The notes under the pieces were generated by a model. The model worked only from the letters and a program-made list of their open reading frames with translations, did no database searches and had not been told where the DNA came from. The position numbers and the translations under genes are program-made. This document shows, piece after piece, positions 23,483 through 36,564 of a DNA stretch of 64,000 nucleotides (position 1 is the stretch's first letter; each line of letters opens with the position of its first letter). This stretch comes from Dasypus novemcinctus (taxonomy: Eukaryota; Chordata; Mammalia; Cingulata; Dasypodidae). Location: NCBI RefSeq assembly GCF_030445035.2, contig NC_080682.1:30176770-30240769 (forward strand), given 5' to 3'.

Positions 23483-26400
23483 GTTTTCTATCTGTAGAAA
23501 TCTGGCAATCATTCCTGGAAACAAACAAATAAACAAAATATTAAAGATAGTGAGCATAAGGAAATTTGATTAACTGTCCCTTGCTCTGTGAGAAGATAAG
23601 ACATAACATCTATCCTTAAAAATCTATGTGTTTATCATCTAAAATAAACTGAATGACAACACTTTTAAAACTATGATTTTTTAATTTTTTAAGGAGAAAC
23701 AAATACAATTTTTGAACTATCTTCAGTTTATATACTTACGTGTAATTTTTAATATATAAATATAGTAATATATAATATATAAAATTATAGGAAAATGAAT
23801 GCAAGAGCTTTGATGATAATTTTGAATAATATCATAACATTTTGAAATTTCCTTGAACATTACGTGTTCATGAAAAAAAAGTATAGCATAATACAATGAC
23901 TATTCCATATCTACAATGAGTACCAAAAATTTTAAGTTTTTAAAATTAATTTATCCCATGAACATATAGGGCATAAAGAATGAATAGCCTTACCCTTTCA
24001 TTTCTATCTTTGTTTTTAATGTGTTCTAACCCTTTAATTTTTTTATTTCTGATGCAGCAAATTTGATATCAAAATAAATTTTACTTATATTATTTCCAGA
24101 GAAATTTCTTCTCAAATCAGGGAGTATTAACTTGCAATTCTTATTCATTGTTTGAGGAATAATAAAACTAAAACAAATGATAATCGAGGCCACTTTCTTT
24201 ATTATGCAGGTAACAAAACAGAAGCTAGAAATCTTGATTTTCCCGATGACTTGCTGGTAAAAACCAGTCTCTGAATTGGTGACTAGCACCCAGATCCCCA
24301 GACTCCCAGCCATATATCATTTTTCTATACCAGACTTTGATTCATGTTAAAAATTTAGATGTGAAAATTTTTCCTTTGTTTATATTAGCACTTTTAATAT
24401 TTGAACAAACTAGAGACTATAAAAGGGAGCTAAATCTTCCAGTGGCAGTGTGACATGTGACAGAGGTATAATAGCAGCATCAGTATGAAAAACATGAGAA
24501 TGGGATTTAGAGAAATGTTCACATCCAGACATACTATTATAAAGACTTTTTGGCTTAGAAACTTTCCTAGGTCTCTCCCACTTCTCTCCATTCAAGAAAC
24601 CTAAGATCCTCATTCTGTGCCTTTATTACATATAAAGGAGTAGGAGAAAATCTTAATAGTACATTATGAATTCATTTCATTGGAAAACAGTAATAAAAAG
24701 GAATTGTAAAACTTCTTTAAAATTAAAGCCCAGTAGCTCTCAGAACCCATCACTGCACCAAGACAATCTTCTATATCAATTCCGGTAAGGTTTATCTCTG
24801 GTCCTAATTTTCAAACGCCCCAGCAATAGATATGTCAGGTCATATGCACGACTGAGACATTCAAATGGCCTCATGTGTTTCTATACTCAAAATCTTAAAA
24901 TTAAAGACAATCTCAAAAGGCAATCTATCAAATAGCCAGGCATTCTAATTACTACCTTTCCTCCTAACATTGTATTTCATTTATTTAAGTAATTTGAGAA
25001 TTCATTTTTAACTAATATATTTAGTATTCTGGCTCTTTTCTGCCTCAACTGCTGCTATTAAATTGCTGGTAATATTCATTATATATTTGTGCCCAGGAAA
25101 CATAATAACTAAAAGCTTCTTCCTTATAATTTTTTTTTCTATTTTATTGCTTACTTTGCTTGCAAGAACAAGCATTTGTTCCATGCTTTATAATCTAAAT
25201 TAAAGCTGATTCCCTTAAAACTTTTTTCCATGTGAGAGTTCATTTGATTCCTGATTATTCAACTCTACTCATATACATTTTACCTTGACAAATTCTCTAA
25301 AAATCTATAGAAGGAATAAAATACACATTAATAAAACTCTCAGGCATCTTCTATTCCTCCACCTCATAAATCTGTTTTTCATGTCACAGTTATTTAGGAG
25401 CAGAGCTGAGCCAGGATGTCTATGCGGAACCATTTTAAAAGAGTCCACTTCCTGTTCCTTGCATGTTCAAATACAAACCTGTTAAGATGACTGAATATTT
25501 CTCAAAAACTTTCTTGCTCTAAAGACTAAGTTCCTCCCCATCCCAGTTATGTTCTGAGTACCCACAATGAAATTCATAAAAGTACATCTTTAGAATTCTA
25601 AAGCAAATCTGCTGATGGTAGAAGCAGGATCTCTCTTTTGTCTGGAAATGTTGGGAGGTATCAGTGTATGCAGTTTTACATCTGGAGTTAAACCTGTTGG
25701 ACATGAGTCCTAGAGATTTTTTTTGCCCTTTCTCTAGAGATTACAAAATAAACTATTAAAATTAATCACTTTTCCCTGATATAATTTTTGTGTACTAGAA
25801 AACTTGGAGGAAATTGTAGTAGTATTAGGGGCATTTAATATGAAACGATTTATATTTAAAATCATTTCCTGTAGCACCATGATCACTCCCATACCCTCCC
25901 ATAATTATGAAATACATGTAATTGCAGGATTCATCACAACAAATACTAATGATGACTACATATGCCATACCTAGCCCTCTTCCACCATGTGACCCACTCA
26001 AGCCATACTGGAGAAGTATGAAGATCTGGCTTTCAGGTGCTCATGTATTATTGAGAGTTGAAGCATGAATACTTAGATGGGAAATATTCAGTTGGATGGG
26101 TGGTCTAATCTTTGTTAAATCCCTTTTATTACTCTTCTTCCCTCTGTCTTTTCCAGCTATTCTGACTTATTTGCAGTTCCTTGTAAAAATAGGACTCTCT
26201 TTTTTTCCTTTTTCTCCTTTCTTTTTTCCTTTCTATTGGTGTATTCTCTTACTAGAAAGCTTTCCTTTTAAGTTTTTGTTCAAATGCCCCTTGTCAATCA
26301 TACACACTTCCATGAGTACACTACTGTACTGCAGGGGTTACCCTACTACCCTATTTTAGTGTTTAACATACATAACAAGCTTCACACATTTGTATTGCAT

Positions 26401-26786
26401 TTATTGTACATTGTGTTTTCTCCAGCCTAGAATAAAAGCTCCAGGAAATCCAGGAATTTCTGTTGTTTTGGTCACTGATCTAGGCCAGGCACTTAGAAAG
26501 TGACAAGCACAAAGTCAATGTATCAAGAATATTTACTGAATGATAAATAAGAACTTCCATGGAATTGGGAATAGAGTCATAACTACCAAACTCTAGGGAT
26601 TCAGTTGTAGAGAGGGAGATAGTTGAAAGATCAAAGAAAAATCGGGTGGTTTTAGACAAAGTGATTAATGAAACTAGGCATTCAAAACAAAACAGTTCAA
26701 AATCTATTAAAATCACAATTATCTATAAAAATAGCATGTTGTATGTTTTAGAAGTCGGTTAGGCTCTGGCCCAGTTGTTCACTGGG
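23483..26786. other. Inter-OR spacer, nothing recognised
   Basis: AT-rich spacer between two OR pseudogenes. Frames at 24,026-24,313 and 26,096-26,359 show no familiar domains. OR genes commonly have untranslated 5' exons several kb upstream, so remnants of such exons could be hidden here, but I cannot point to one. Confidence 0.45.
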
Positions 26787-27740
26787 TTAGAAAACAACGT
26801 TTGAGTTTGATTCAGTGAAATAGGACTTTCCTATCAATTTTCGAAAGGCATCCTTCGCATCTTTGTTCCACAGGTTATAGATCAGGGGGTTCATCATGGG
26901 ATTGACGACTGTGTAAAATACAACACCACTTTGACTCTTTGCTGAGTTTTTGAAATTGGGCACACAGTAGAGGGAAAGTATGGTCTCGTGAAAGATGATG
27001 ATGGCAGTCATGCAGGAGGCACAGGTGGAGAAGATTTGCAAAATCCGCTGGTGGAATAGATTCTCAGTAAAGTCACAAAAATGAAAACATCTGAAGTGAG
27101 GATGATCAGTAGAATGCTCACCTCACTGAAGGCGGCAAAACCAAAAATCAGCAGGTGGGAAATGTGTGTATCAGAGTTGGAGACAGCAATAAGCACAGTA
27201 TATTCACACAAAGAAAGTGGTTGATTACATTATGTCCACAGTAGTTTAGATGGAGAGCATAGCAAAGGAGCACTAAGAGGCCAAACATACCCCAGAGATA
27301 TGACCCAGCCAACAAGGCACAGAGTTTCTGTGACATGGCCATTGTATAAAGCAGAGGATTACAGATGGTCACAAAGCAGTCATAGGCCATCAGAACCAGC
27401 AGAAAGAACTCAGTTACCACACAGTACAGGACAGGAAGTACTGTAGCCTGCAGCTAATATAGGAGATATTTTTATCTGCCATGACCAAATTCTCAAAAAG
27501 CTTGGGAGTGATGATGGAAGAGTAACAAAAATCAACAAAAGAAAGGTGACTAAGGAAAAAGTACATGGGGGTGTGAAATTTGGGGTTAATCTTGATAATT
27601 GCTATCATCCCAAGATTTCCTATGACAATAATAATATACATGGACAGACGTACCAGAAAGAGAGAAATCTGAAGCTCTGGGTAATCTGTGAAAACTAAGA
27701 GTTCATAGGGGGTTTCCACACTGAGATTTCTTTTAGCCAT
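26787..27740 (-). pseudogene. OR5D14: Olfactory receptor pseudogene, OR5D14-like
   Basis: The N-terminus at 27,740 reads [20 protein letters not shown], continuing to [20 protein letters not shown] and [20 protein letters not shown], close to human OR5D14. Three frameshifts break it, near 27,416, 27,200 and 27,040. MAYDRF has become MAYDCF, and LRNKDVKDAF has become [10 protein letters not shown]. The C-terminus ends TESNSNVVF at 26,787. Full length of about 310 residues is otherwise preserved, so loss of function is fairly recent. Same strand as its neighbours. Confidence 0.88.
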
Positions 27741-30654
27741 TACTACAATTCCTTTAATGGAAGAGCATGGAACAGAGTTGTTCTTGCCAAAGAGAAGTTT
27801 ATGGGGGTGAGTAGCAAATAGGTTATGACTGTCTATAGAGGGAAAAAAAAGAGAGAAGAAAAAGATATTGGAGCTAGTTTTCTCTATGAAGATCATGCCT
27901 CGTTCAAATAACTTAAATGTATGTATCAAACCAAGATGATTCTCTGAAACATCTTTGAATTTCCATTGCACTTAGTTTTCATTCAAAAAATACTTAATTG
28001 TAATGTATAAGAATAAAATTTATACACTTTATCTTTCCCTTTGTTTCCATGTATCATTAGCAAATGTTCATAAATTATACTGAGCAAATGTTTGTACAGA
28101 AATATATAAACCTGTGAAAGACTCTGTAAAAAAAATGGGGGTAATTTACTCAAAAAGCAAAATATAGCGCTCTTGTGTTTGCTTATATACTTGAATCAAT
28201 TAAAATATTTAAGAGAATATGGGTTTTATTCTCAGAATAAAATAAGGTGTTAGAACGTTAGAAGAAAGCATAGTAATCCCGTTTGCACATTTTTATTAAG
28301 TAAAAGTTACTTCACTCATTGAATAGCTCAGTTGCTGTGGGGTTGATGCTAACTAAGGAAGGTAATGTCCCCTTTTGACCAATCAGTGGAGATAACTATT
28401 TTATTAGGGTTTATGGCCTAAAGTTTAGCTTCTATTATAGTCCAAGCATCTTATATATAAATATATATCTTAGGAATCCCAAAAGTTATCAGAAAAGAAT
28501 TCTAGCAATATTAAGAAGAATGTTATCTTTGTAAATGTTTAATAGTATACCATGTCAATTCTTATGAAAGGTTATATACACTCATTTAAGATTTATATAA
28601 ATAGGATATGGATAAATATCCATTTCCAGTTGGCAAGTTTATTCTATTCTTTATGAAATAGTTGTTAATGTATAATACAGTCATTTATTTCTAAAGTACC
28701 AACCTCTTATTTAACATTATTGGGTCCAGAATTGGAGAGCAATTACACTGACTTAACATAAAAAGAACAGTTAAAGACCTCAGTTACTGTACTAGGAAAA
28801 TATTTTCACTATTTCTTAGAAAATCTGAAACAACTCATGTGCTACAAAGAAACAGGCCACCACCTCCTGTTTCTCAGTTAGCTGAGTACAGCTGGGACTT
28901 CATAGATCTTATACCTAATTCTATAGCCTTTGGGACTTGAACTCAGGAGAATCATTAGCAACTTATTCCTCACAAGCCTCAAAACAAGTAATTAAGTCAA
29001 ATGCCAGATATCTTATACTTTAATGAATAGAAGATCCTTGAAATACACAAAATTTGAAACTTGAAATTGACTACTGGGCTTTGTTTGTATATCATTAAAA
29101 CACCCTCTGGAATTAATAAAACCAAGCTAAAACAGATTTTCTCAATGGGTAGTCTCTGCATCACCTATACCAGAACTGATTGGAATTTGGGTTATGACAA
29201 TTCCTAGGTCCAAATAAGATTTCTTAGATAAGAATTTCTAACAATGGGACCCTGTAATATATACATTAAAATGAATTTGAGTGATGTTTAAGATTATTAA
29301 AGCGTAAGAACCACTGCTAACTGATTTTTTTAAAGGAAAGTTCAGAATAATCACAATGATTTCCGTAGATGAAGAGAAGCGGTATTTGTTTAATAATTTC
29401 TGTATTGTATATTTAGCACATTACTAAACAATGAGAAGAATAAAATATAGGTTTTGCTAATTCTCCCATAAATTCAACACATTACTGAATACCTATTATG
29501 CATATTATTGCTTATTATTTTACGTTTGCCTCACTATGTCTACTTTTTGTGTTTGTTCCTTTCACTATGTGCTCCAGAAGGCTGGTATCAATGAGCTGCA
29601 TCATCCTAGCTCCCTGTTCCTTGAGTTCCAGGGTAGGGTTCTCATAATCCATAGTACTGCCAGGAGACCTGAAGCCACAAGAATTTTCTGGTTACTCCAG
29701 TGTCTGAATCATTTTCTTAATGTCTTACTTCTGTTTTCTTCCTTAGAGACTCTTATAATCTATATTTTGTATGTTCTTTGCCTACCTAAAATATTTGTCA
29801 CTCTTCCTTGATTTTTAAGTGTTTTCTTATTTTTGCATTGTTTCTCCTCAAAGAGTAATGCCAGCAAAAATGGCAAAGAACTTCAAAAGCAAGGAGTAAA
29901 ACAAAAACCGTCAAAATCAACTTTATTTTGAACTCTGAAACCTAACCAAAAACTTGTAGCAAGGAGAGGAATGCTTTGTTAAGAAAAAGCTGCTGAATTT
30001 CAGAAAGAGTAAAGTGCTTTGTGCTATTTTAGCTTGCCCTGTATTTCCCATTCGGTTGCTTGGTGGTGTCTTAAAAGACAACAGTCCATATTCTGTTATG
30101 GAGGAACTGTACATTAATAAAAATCTGGGAGAAAAGTTGAGGGGAATGAGATGCTTTGAGAAGCTCAGATATGTTTCTAGGAATATAGGAGGACATGCAC
30201 ATACCCAAGTCTAGGTGTATGCTCAGGAAAGACCGGAGAGGGCCCTGATCTTTCATCTCTGACTGACCATCAGGCTCAGCAAGAGTCTGGCTGAATGTTG
30301 AAGGCATGCATCAACAGGGCTGAAGGCATGCAATGGAAACTCATCTGCCAAGACTGAGGCAATTTTCTTTTCCTGGTTCTAGGCATTTGAGGAAATAGCT
30401 ATCCAATCACCAGCTGAATATTAAAGTAATGGAACAGTGACTTCTGAAATCAGTAATCAGTGTTCAAAACCATGTGGTCCTGGCATATGGCTAGACATTT
30501 AGATAAAAGGAATATAGTTGGGAGTCCAGAAATAGCTTAAATGGGATTGACAAATGTTTAAAAACATCATTTACCATGCCAATAATATATGAGCTAAAAG
30601 ATTTGGGTTTTGCAGTATTTAAATGTTACATTATTAATAGTCTTCTAGGGCACT
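27741..30654. other. Inter-OR spacer, nothing recognised
   Basis: AT-rich spacer. The upstream extension of the OR5D14-like frame (to 27,971) is not OR sequence. Frames at 29,536-29,811 and 30,014-30,214 carry no known motif. Confidence 0.45.
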
Positions 30655-31040
30655 CAAAACAAATTATCACATGCTTGTTTACGTAAAACAACAGAAATTT
30701 ATTCTTTCACAGTTCTGGAGGCCAAAGTCTGAAATAATGTGCTAATAGGGCTGCACTGTCTTCAAGGGCTCTAAGGGCAAATCTCTCTTTGCCTCTTCCT
30801 CCTTCTTCTTGCTTCTGATGCTTCTTGGTTTTTGGCAGCATAACTCCAGCCTCTGCCTCCCTCTCCTCATGGCCTTCCTCCCTGTGTGTCTCTGGCGGTC
30901 TGTTTCTGTCTGTCATAATGATCCACTGTGATCTCATCTGAAGCCCTACCTTAATTACATTGGCAAAGACTATTTTATAAAAAGGTCACCATCTGATGTT
31001 CTGCTAGAGATAATAATTTGGGAGGTACTCTATTCATTTC
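30655..31040 (-). repeat. MaLR-type LTR (MLT1-like), old, minus strand
   Basis: The plus strand reads AACAACAGAAATTTATTC, ACAGTTCTGGAGGCCAAAGT, GGCAGCATAACTCCAGCCTC, CTTAATTACATTGGCAAAGA and AAAAGGTCACCATCTGATG. This is the reversed MLT1 consensus plan (TCTGGAGGCTAGAAGTC, AATTACATCTGCAAAGACCC). It lies just downstream of the intact OR gene. Fossil. Confidence 0.75.
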
Positions 31041-31250
31041 TCTATACTCATTTTCTTTCACATATGTTCTGAGTTTTTATTAAATATTGAACTGAACAAA
31101 AATTAAATGATCAGGTAACTGGTCTGTTACAATAGATTAAAAAAATCTGGCCAGATGAATTCAATAAAATAATTTGAATCTTCATCTTTACTGGTAACAT
31201 TGAATAATCCTGGACATAATAAATCAGATTCCTTTGGGGGAAAAAAACCA

Positions 31251-32195
31251 TCAACAAACCTTTATTGAATGGTTTACTAACTTTCTGATAGTCTCCTTTA
31301 CATCTTTGTTCCTGAAGCTGTAGATCAAAGGGTTCAGCATGGGGATCACCACTGTATAAAATACAGAACCTACTTTGATAATGAACCCTGAGTTTTTGGA
31401 ATTGGGTACACAGTACAGGAGCAGGACAGTCCCATGGAAAATGGTGATGGCTGTCAGGTGGGAGGCACAGGTAGAGAAAGCTTTTCTGCTCCCACCAGCA
31501 GAAGGCATTCTTATGACAGTGACAAAAATGAAAATATAAGAAGTGAGGATCATTACAAGACTACTGACTTCATCAAATATGGCAATGACAAAACAAAGCA
31601 TTTGACTGATGTAGGGTTCAGAGCAGGAGACAGAGACGATGACTGAATGCTCACAGACAAAATTGTTTATGATGTTAGACCCACAGAAATGTAATTCTAG
31701 GAGAAAATAAGTCAGTATCAGGGAAGAGACTATGCCCCATGTGTAGGGTCCAGCTACTAAGGATGCACAGACTTTTTGGGACATGATAACTGTGTAAAGC
31801 AGAGGGTTACAGACTGCCACAAATCTGTCATACGCCATCACTGCCAACATGAATGTTTCTGTCACTGCAAATATACAAGCCAAGCAGAACTGCATGATGC
31901 ACCCAGTGAAGGAGATGGTTCTGTCCTCCACAACTAAGTTCTCCAAGAGTTTGGGTGTAACTATAGTGGAATAACAGAAATCCACAAAAGACAACTGGCT
32001 GAGAAAAAAGTACATGGGGGTGTGGAGTTTGGGATTGATCTTGATAATCATGATCATGCCCAAGTTCCCCAGCACAGTGACTGTATATATGGTCAGGAAT
32101 ACCAGGAAGAGAGGCACTTGGAGGTCAGCGTTCTCTGAGAAGCCCAAGAGGATGAATGTGGCTCCAGCGCTCTGATTTCCTTTAGTTAACATCAT
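31251..32195 (-). CDS. OR5D13: Olfactory receptor, OR5D13-like, intact
   Basis: A single-exon 314-residue class A GPCR (seven membrane passes), expected in the cilia of olfactory neurons, signalling through Golf and adenylate cyclase III; its ligand is unknown. It has an N-glycosylation site N7-Q8-S9; [20 protein letters not shown] across TM1/TM2; C99 and C181 for the conserved disulfide; MAYDRF at 120-125 with [16 protein letters not shown] at 238-247; and [15 protein letters not shown] at 285-299. The start has two adjacent ATGs (32,195 and 32,192). A splice acceptor (TTTTCTCCTAG) ends 8 bases upstream, as expected for an OR with a 5' UTR intron. The closest human relative by memory is OR5D13, which shares the [16 protein letters not shown]-type and FINNFIC-type phrases. 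It has no disabling change. Confidence 0.95.
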   Translation of the reverse strand: MMLTKGNQSAGATFILLGFSENADLQVPLFLVFLTIYTVTVLGNLGMIMIIKINPKLHTPMYFFLSQLSFVDFCYSTIVTPKLLENLVVEDRTISFTGCIMQFCLACIFAVTETFMLAVMAYDRFVAVCNPLLYTVIMSQKVCASLVAGPYTWGIVSSLILTYFLLELHFCGSNIINNFVCEHSVIVSVSCSEPYISQMLCFVIAIFDEVSSLVMILTSYIFIFVTVIRMPSAGGSRKAFSTCASHLTAITIFHGTVLLLYCVPNSKNSGFIIKVGSVFYTVVIPMLNPLIYSFRNKDVKETIRKLVNHSIKVC

Positions 32196-32218
32196 GATTG
32201 TTCTAGGAGAAAATCTGC
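32196..32218 (-). promoter_or_regulatory. Probable splice acceptor before the OR start codon
   Basis: The minus strand reads GATTTTCTCCTAG and then AACAATC before ATGATG. AG is at 32,204-32,203. A pyrimidine-rich acceptor directly before the start codon is typical of OR genes with a non-coding first exon. Confidence 0.55.
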
Positions 32219-35200
32219 TAAAATAATGATAAAAATAATAAAAATGTTTATTTGCTTAGATACTTAAATAAAATATTTAGCATGTGTTAGACATTGTGCT
32301 AAAACAGTGAAATACATTAGTTAATTTAGATCTTTGTAAAACATCATGAAGTATAACACAAGTACCCCATGTTTCACCTAAGGAAACTGAAATATCTATA
32401 AGTTAAGGAAATTGTTTGATGTTACATAGTGAGTGGTGAGCTGGATTTTGAAGCCAGGAAAATATCCTAAGAAGCAGAACTTGGATTAAGGAGTTTCCTT
32501 AAGGGGAGTAGTTTTCTACAGTATTGTAGAAATTGTTGTTTTCACAATTGTATCATTCTGAAAGTCAATGTTCTTTAAACCTTAATATAACAATGAATGT
32601 CAATTGAGTGTTAAAAAGCATTATGGAAAGATCTGGTAAAACTTTAGAGGAAATAAAACTGATAAAGTTATGACTTCCAGAGGAAGGATCAATGGAGGGA
32701 AACTTTCCCTGGGAAGGCAGCCTTTTAGAAACCTCACAAAAATTTGTGAGTTTTGAAAAATATGTTGGCTGTTGAAGGAAATAAGGCCTTAAATATTTTC
32801 AAGTTTTTCTTTGATTCTCTCTTCTTAATGTTTCAATAATTGCCTTACTGTTCAAAAATAATGCAGCTTCATGGTAATGCGATGATGTTACACTTTATGC
32901 CAAGTGGCTTATTTTTGCTCATATGTTTTCATTCCCACTTTAGTGCCTCCTTAGAGTCACCCAATGTTCTCAATTCACCAAAAGCCCTTGATCATTATCA
33001 TTTTAATGTCTATCGTTATCTTTTATTTGGCAACTTTACTAGTCATATTATAGCATTAAACAATTATCCTATTATATGACTGTAAAATCTCTGAACTGAA
33101 GGGTAACTAAAAATGCTTTTTTCAAAGATAAGTGTCATTTTTGACTTTCATAAAAGTATTTCCTGCACAGGGAAAGGGAATGGTCAGGAAAGTAACAAAT
33201 AGCTCTTGAAAGAACAATATAATGAAAGAAGCATGGATTTTGAAAAGAGATTTAATTTCAATTTCAGTTTTTGCCTTTTGCTATATTGTATTCAGCAGTT
33301 ACTCTGATTTTCTAAGTCTCAACTTCATTATATGTAAAATGATAAAAATAATAATGTGGTAATACATAGCTGGTAGGTGTGCAAGTATTAAACTAGAAAA
33401 TTATGTTAAAATCCATAGTTCAGAGTCTGACTGTTGTAAGGTACAGGAAAAGCAGAATCAGTCTTTTAATTTTTAATGTTATGGCTCATCAGTATGATTT
33501 TTAAACCACTATATAAATATGGATCTTGAAGAGACAGAGAAAGAACCAAACTAGACATAATCTGCAAGTAGTCTGGAACAAATGGGAGGTTCACCTTTCT
33601 TACCTGAAAATCCTTTTGATCCCCTTTGTCTTAACTCACTAACTACTGCCCTTCAATACATTTTTCAGATCCTCCCCCTTTTTTTCCTAATCATTATCTG
33701 GCCCAATCTTGTTGTCCTTTTCTCATCTCAGGTTGGTGCCTATGGAAGACACATCAAACTGCAACCATTACTCAGATAACCTCCCTGAAATGTTTCTGCT
33801 CTACACTGTAAGATCATTAACTTCTTCATCCCTCAGTTCCTGAAGTTATTATGATAATCTATGGCTCTGAAGACTTCAATTGCTCCCAAATTACCTGATC
33901 TTTCAAGTATAATTATCACTGCTTGGTTTTATCTAAAGCCTTACCTCAGTTATTCCCAGTATTCAGCCTTCTTCAATACATTCAGTATTCTCAGTCTATC
34001 ATGAACAATAGATTCTAATTTATTGCTTGGCTTATCTGATTTTTCATTTTGCTTACCTGTAATATACCATTAGTAGTTTTGCATTAGATAACAACCAACA
34101 TGACAAAAAGTGTTCCCTGGTTCACGTATTGCAGAACCCCAATCTCTCCCATACAAGTGAGAAATAACAAAAGTCACCTGGAGTCAACTCACCTGAGGAT
34201 CCTACTGCTATAAAAATCTCCAGGAAATTTCCCACTTTTTAGATTTAAGCACTTTTTATAATATCGGATCTCTCATATATATACAAGGAGTGCACATTAC
34301 ATTTAAATTAATGTTCTAAAAATATCAGTTTTCTTTTCTAGTACCAAGAAAAACTCAGAAAATGGGGAGAGAGAGAGAGAAAGAGAGAGAAAGAGAGAAA
34401 GTTAGAAGCTGGCTTCTAAGAACAAAATCTAGGGTTTATATATGCTTCGATGACCTGAGGGATTTAGACCCTAGAGACTCTTTATTGAACAGTTTCTTTT
34501 TAGATTACAAACCCAGAAGTAAGATGAAATGTTCTCCTATGAGTCATTTTGGAAGAATGTCATTTTTTCTAAACCACTGATGACAATGCTTCATCAAGTC
34601 TATTTTATTTCTTTGAATCTTTAAGAGTAGAAAATATGCAAATTGATTTACAAGCTATAAGTGCAGTAAAATGTAAGTGAAAATAAAATTAGCTAAAATG
34701 CAACTACTTAGGGATAACTGAGGTTAACATTTGCTATGGTATTTTTTTTCTTTTCTATACATATATTTGCATGTGTGTGTTTAGCTATATAGGCTATATA
34801 TATGCAGAAGACAGATTCTTGTTTTCTTAATTTAAGATAAAATAATCATCACTGTGGAAAACATTAATTTCCTTAATTCAAATTAATTTGTGTTTTCTTC
34901 CATATATGGATACATCAATGCTCCAGGTTTATATTAAATAATTAAATAATAAAATCTTGGCATCCATATCTTCTTGAAGATAACAAGTGAATATTGGAAG
35001 CTTGCTTAACTCTAAATCTATTGAGTGTTGACCACGCCATTTGTTCCATTGCACACAAATATTACCCAGTTAGATCCACTTATATTTTTCCTGGACTCTT
35101 GACAATCTGACTGTGCCTTGTCAGATTTTCTACCTATACGACACCAGAGGAAGTCTATCAAAGAACGTATAACTCTCTATTGCAGACAGCATGACCTTAT

Positions 35201-35364
35201 GCCAGAATTCCAGGCACCTTCATTGATATTCTCCCATTGAGATTGCCATGAGTTCTACACTGCATCTTTCCCCACCACTAAAACATCTGAAACTTCGAAC
35301 AGACTCAGATTGCTTTTCTTTACTGGGCCCCACTCAAAGTCATCAGACTTCTGGGTCACCTGGT
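32219..35364. other. Upstream spacer of the intact OR
   Basis: AT-rich DNA with a GA-rich simple repeat at about 34,362-34,400. The OR promoter and first exon may lie here but no defining site (O/E or homeodomain cluster) is certain by eye. No other gene recognised. Confidence 0.4.
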
Positions 35365-35600
35365 ATATTAATTTCTATATCACATAAAAAATTACCACAA
35401 TAATAACAGCTTAAAGAAACACACATTATTTCACAGTTTCTCTAGGACAGAAGTCTGGGCACAGCTTAGCAGTGTTCTCAGGGTTTTCCAGGGTCTCACT
35501 AGTCTGGAATGTAAGTGTTAGCCAGGACTGCAGTTCTCAAATGGGGAAAGATCCTTATAACATGAATAATTGGTAATTGGATGCCATTTATGTAAAAAAA
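35365..35600 (-). repeat. LTR-like interspersed repeat fragment
   Basis: The plus strand shows AATAACAGCTTAAAGAAACA, TTTCACAGTTTCTCTAGGAC and AAGTCTGGGCACAGCTTAGC. This looks like a reversed mammalian LTR 3' half; family uncertain. Confidence 0.4.
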
Positions 35601-35734
35601 AAATGTGTGTGTCTACGGGCATGAGTATGTACATGCTTTATTAATTTCTGAACATTAAAAAAAACAAGTCGGAGTAGATTTTTCAGGTAGAAAAATTGCT
35701 TGGTAGGAATATTTTGCCTTATCTTTTGATCATA

Positions 35735-36040
35735 CGTTTTTTTATTCATTTTTTAAAAAATATTACATTAAAAAATATGAAGTCCCATTCAACCCCACCG
35801 CTCCCACCCCTCACTCCTCCCACAGCAACACTCTCTCCCATCATCATGACACATCCATTGCATGTGGTAAGTACATCTCTGGGCATCACTGCACCCCATA
35901 GTCAATGGTCCACATCATAGCCCACACTCTCCCACGTTCCACCAGTGGGCCCTGGGGGGATCTACAATGTCCCGTAGTTGTCCGTGAAGCACCACCCAGG
36001 ACAACTCCAAGTCCCGAAAACGCCTCCCCATCTCTTATCT
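35735..36040 (-). mobile_element. L1 3'-tail fragment
   Basis: The same family as the tail at 22.2 kb: AATATTACATTAAAAAATAT at the A-rich end, then CATGACACATCCATTGCATG and GTCAATGGTCCACATCATAG. It is 5'-truncated and reversed. Confidence 0.85.
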
Positions 36041-36074
36041 AATCAAAGACCTTTATATTTGGTTAATCATAAAT

Positions 36075-36298
36075 TTTATTTAATTTTCTTTTTTCTTTTC
36101 TTTTTCTTTTTCAGTACTGGGGCTGGGGATTGAAACCGGGACCTTGTATATGAGAAGTCAGCACTCAACCACTGAGTTACACCAACTCCCCCAAGTTGTT
36201 TTTTTAGCATTTATTTTGTACACACAGGTGCCAGGAATCAAACTTGTACCTTAGATATGGGAAGCAGGTGCTCAACCACTTGAGCTATATCTACTCCC
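36075..36298 (-). mobile_element. Dimeric tRNA-Ala-derived SINE
   Basis: Two tRNA-like monomers lie in tandem (36,112-36,191 and 36,223-36,298) with a T/A-rich linker. Both carry the reversed A box (minus strand GTAACTCAGTGGTTGAG and ATAGCTCAAGTGGTTGAG) and B box (GGTTTCAATCCC, AGTTTGATTCC). The A-tail is the T-rich run at 36,083-36,111. A near-perfect duplication (AATCATAAAT / AACCATAAAT, 36,065-36,074 and 36,299-36,308) suggests that both monomers arrived as one unit. Confidence 0.8.
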
Positions 36299-36564
36299 AA
36301 CCATAAATGGTTTTAATGCTGAAATCAATGACTCAAAACAGTTGGCATGGCCTCCAAATTTTATGGTCACCAAAGTATCTGCATCTCTCTCTTTCTCTCT
36401 TTGTATATGGACTGACAGATACTCACATATACAAATATACAGACATGTATATAATATTATATACACATTTTGTGTATTTAGATATCAATTGACCAATTAT
36501 TACTATGTTATTCTTACTCAATTTTTCTGAAACACTGTATTTTGGAGACATTTCCCATTGATAT

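Noticed and set aside
31434-31646. Plus-strand frame across the intact OR gene
   Set aside because: Antisense shadow of the conserved receptor C-terminal half.
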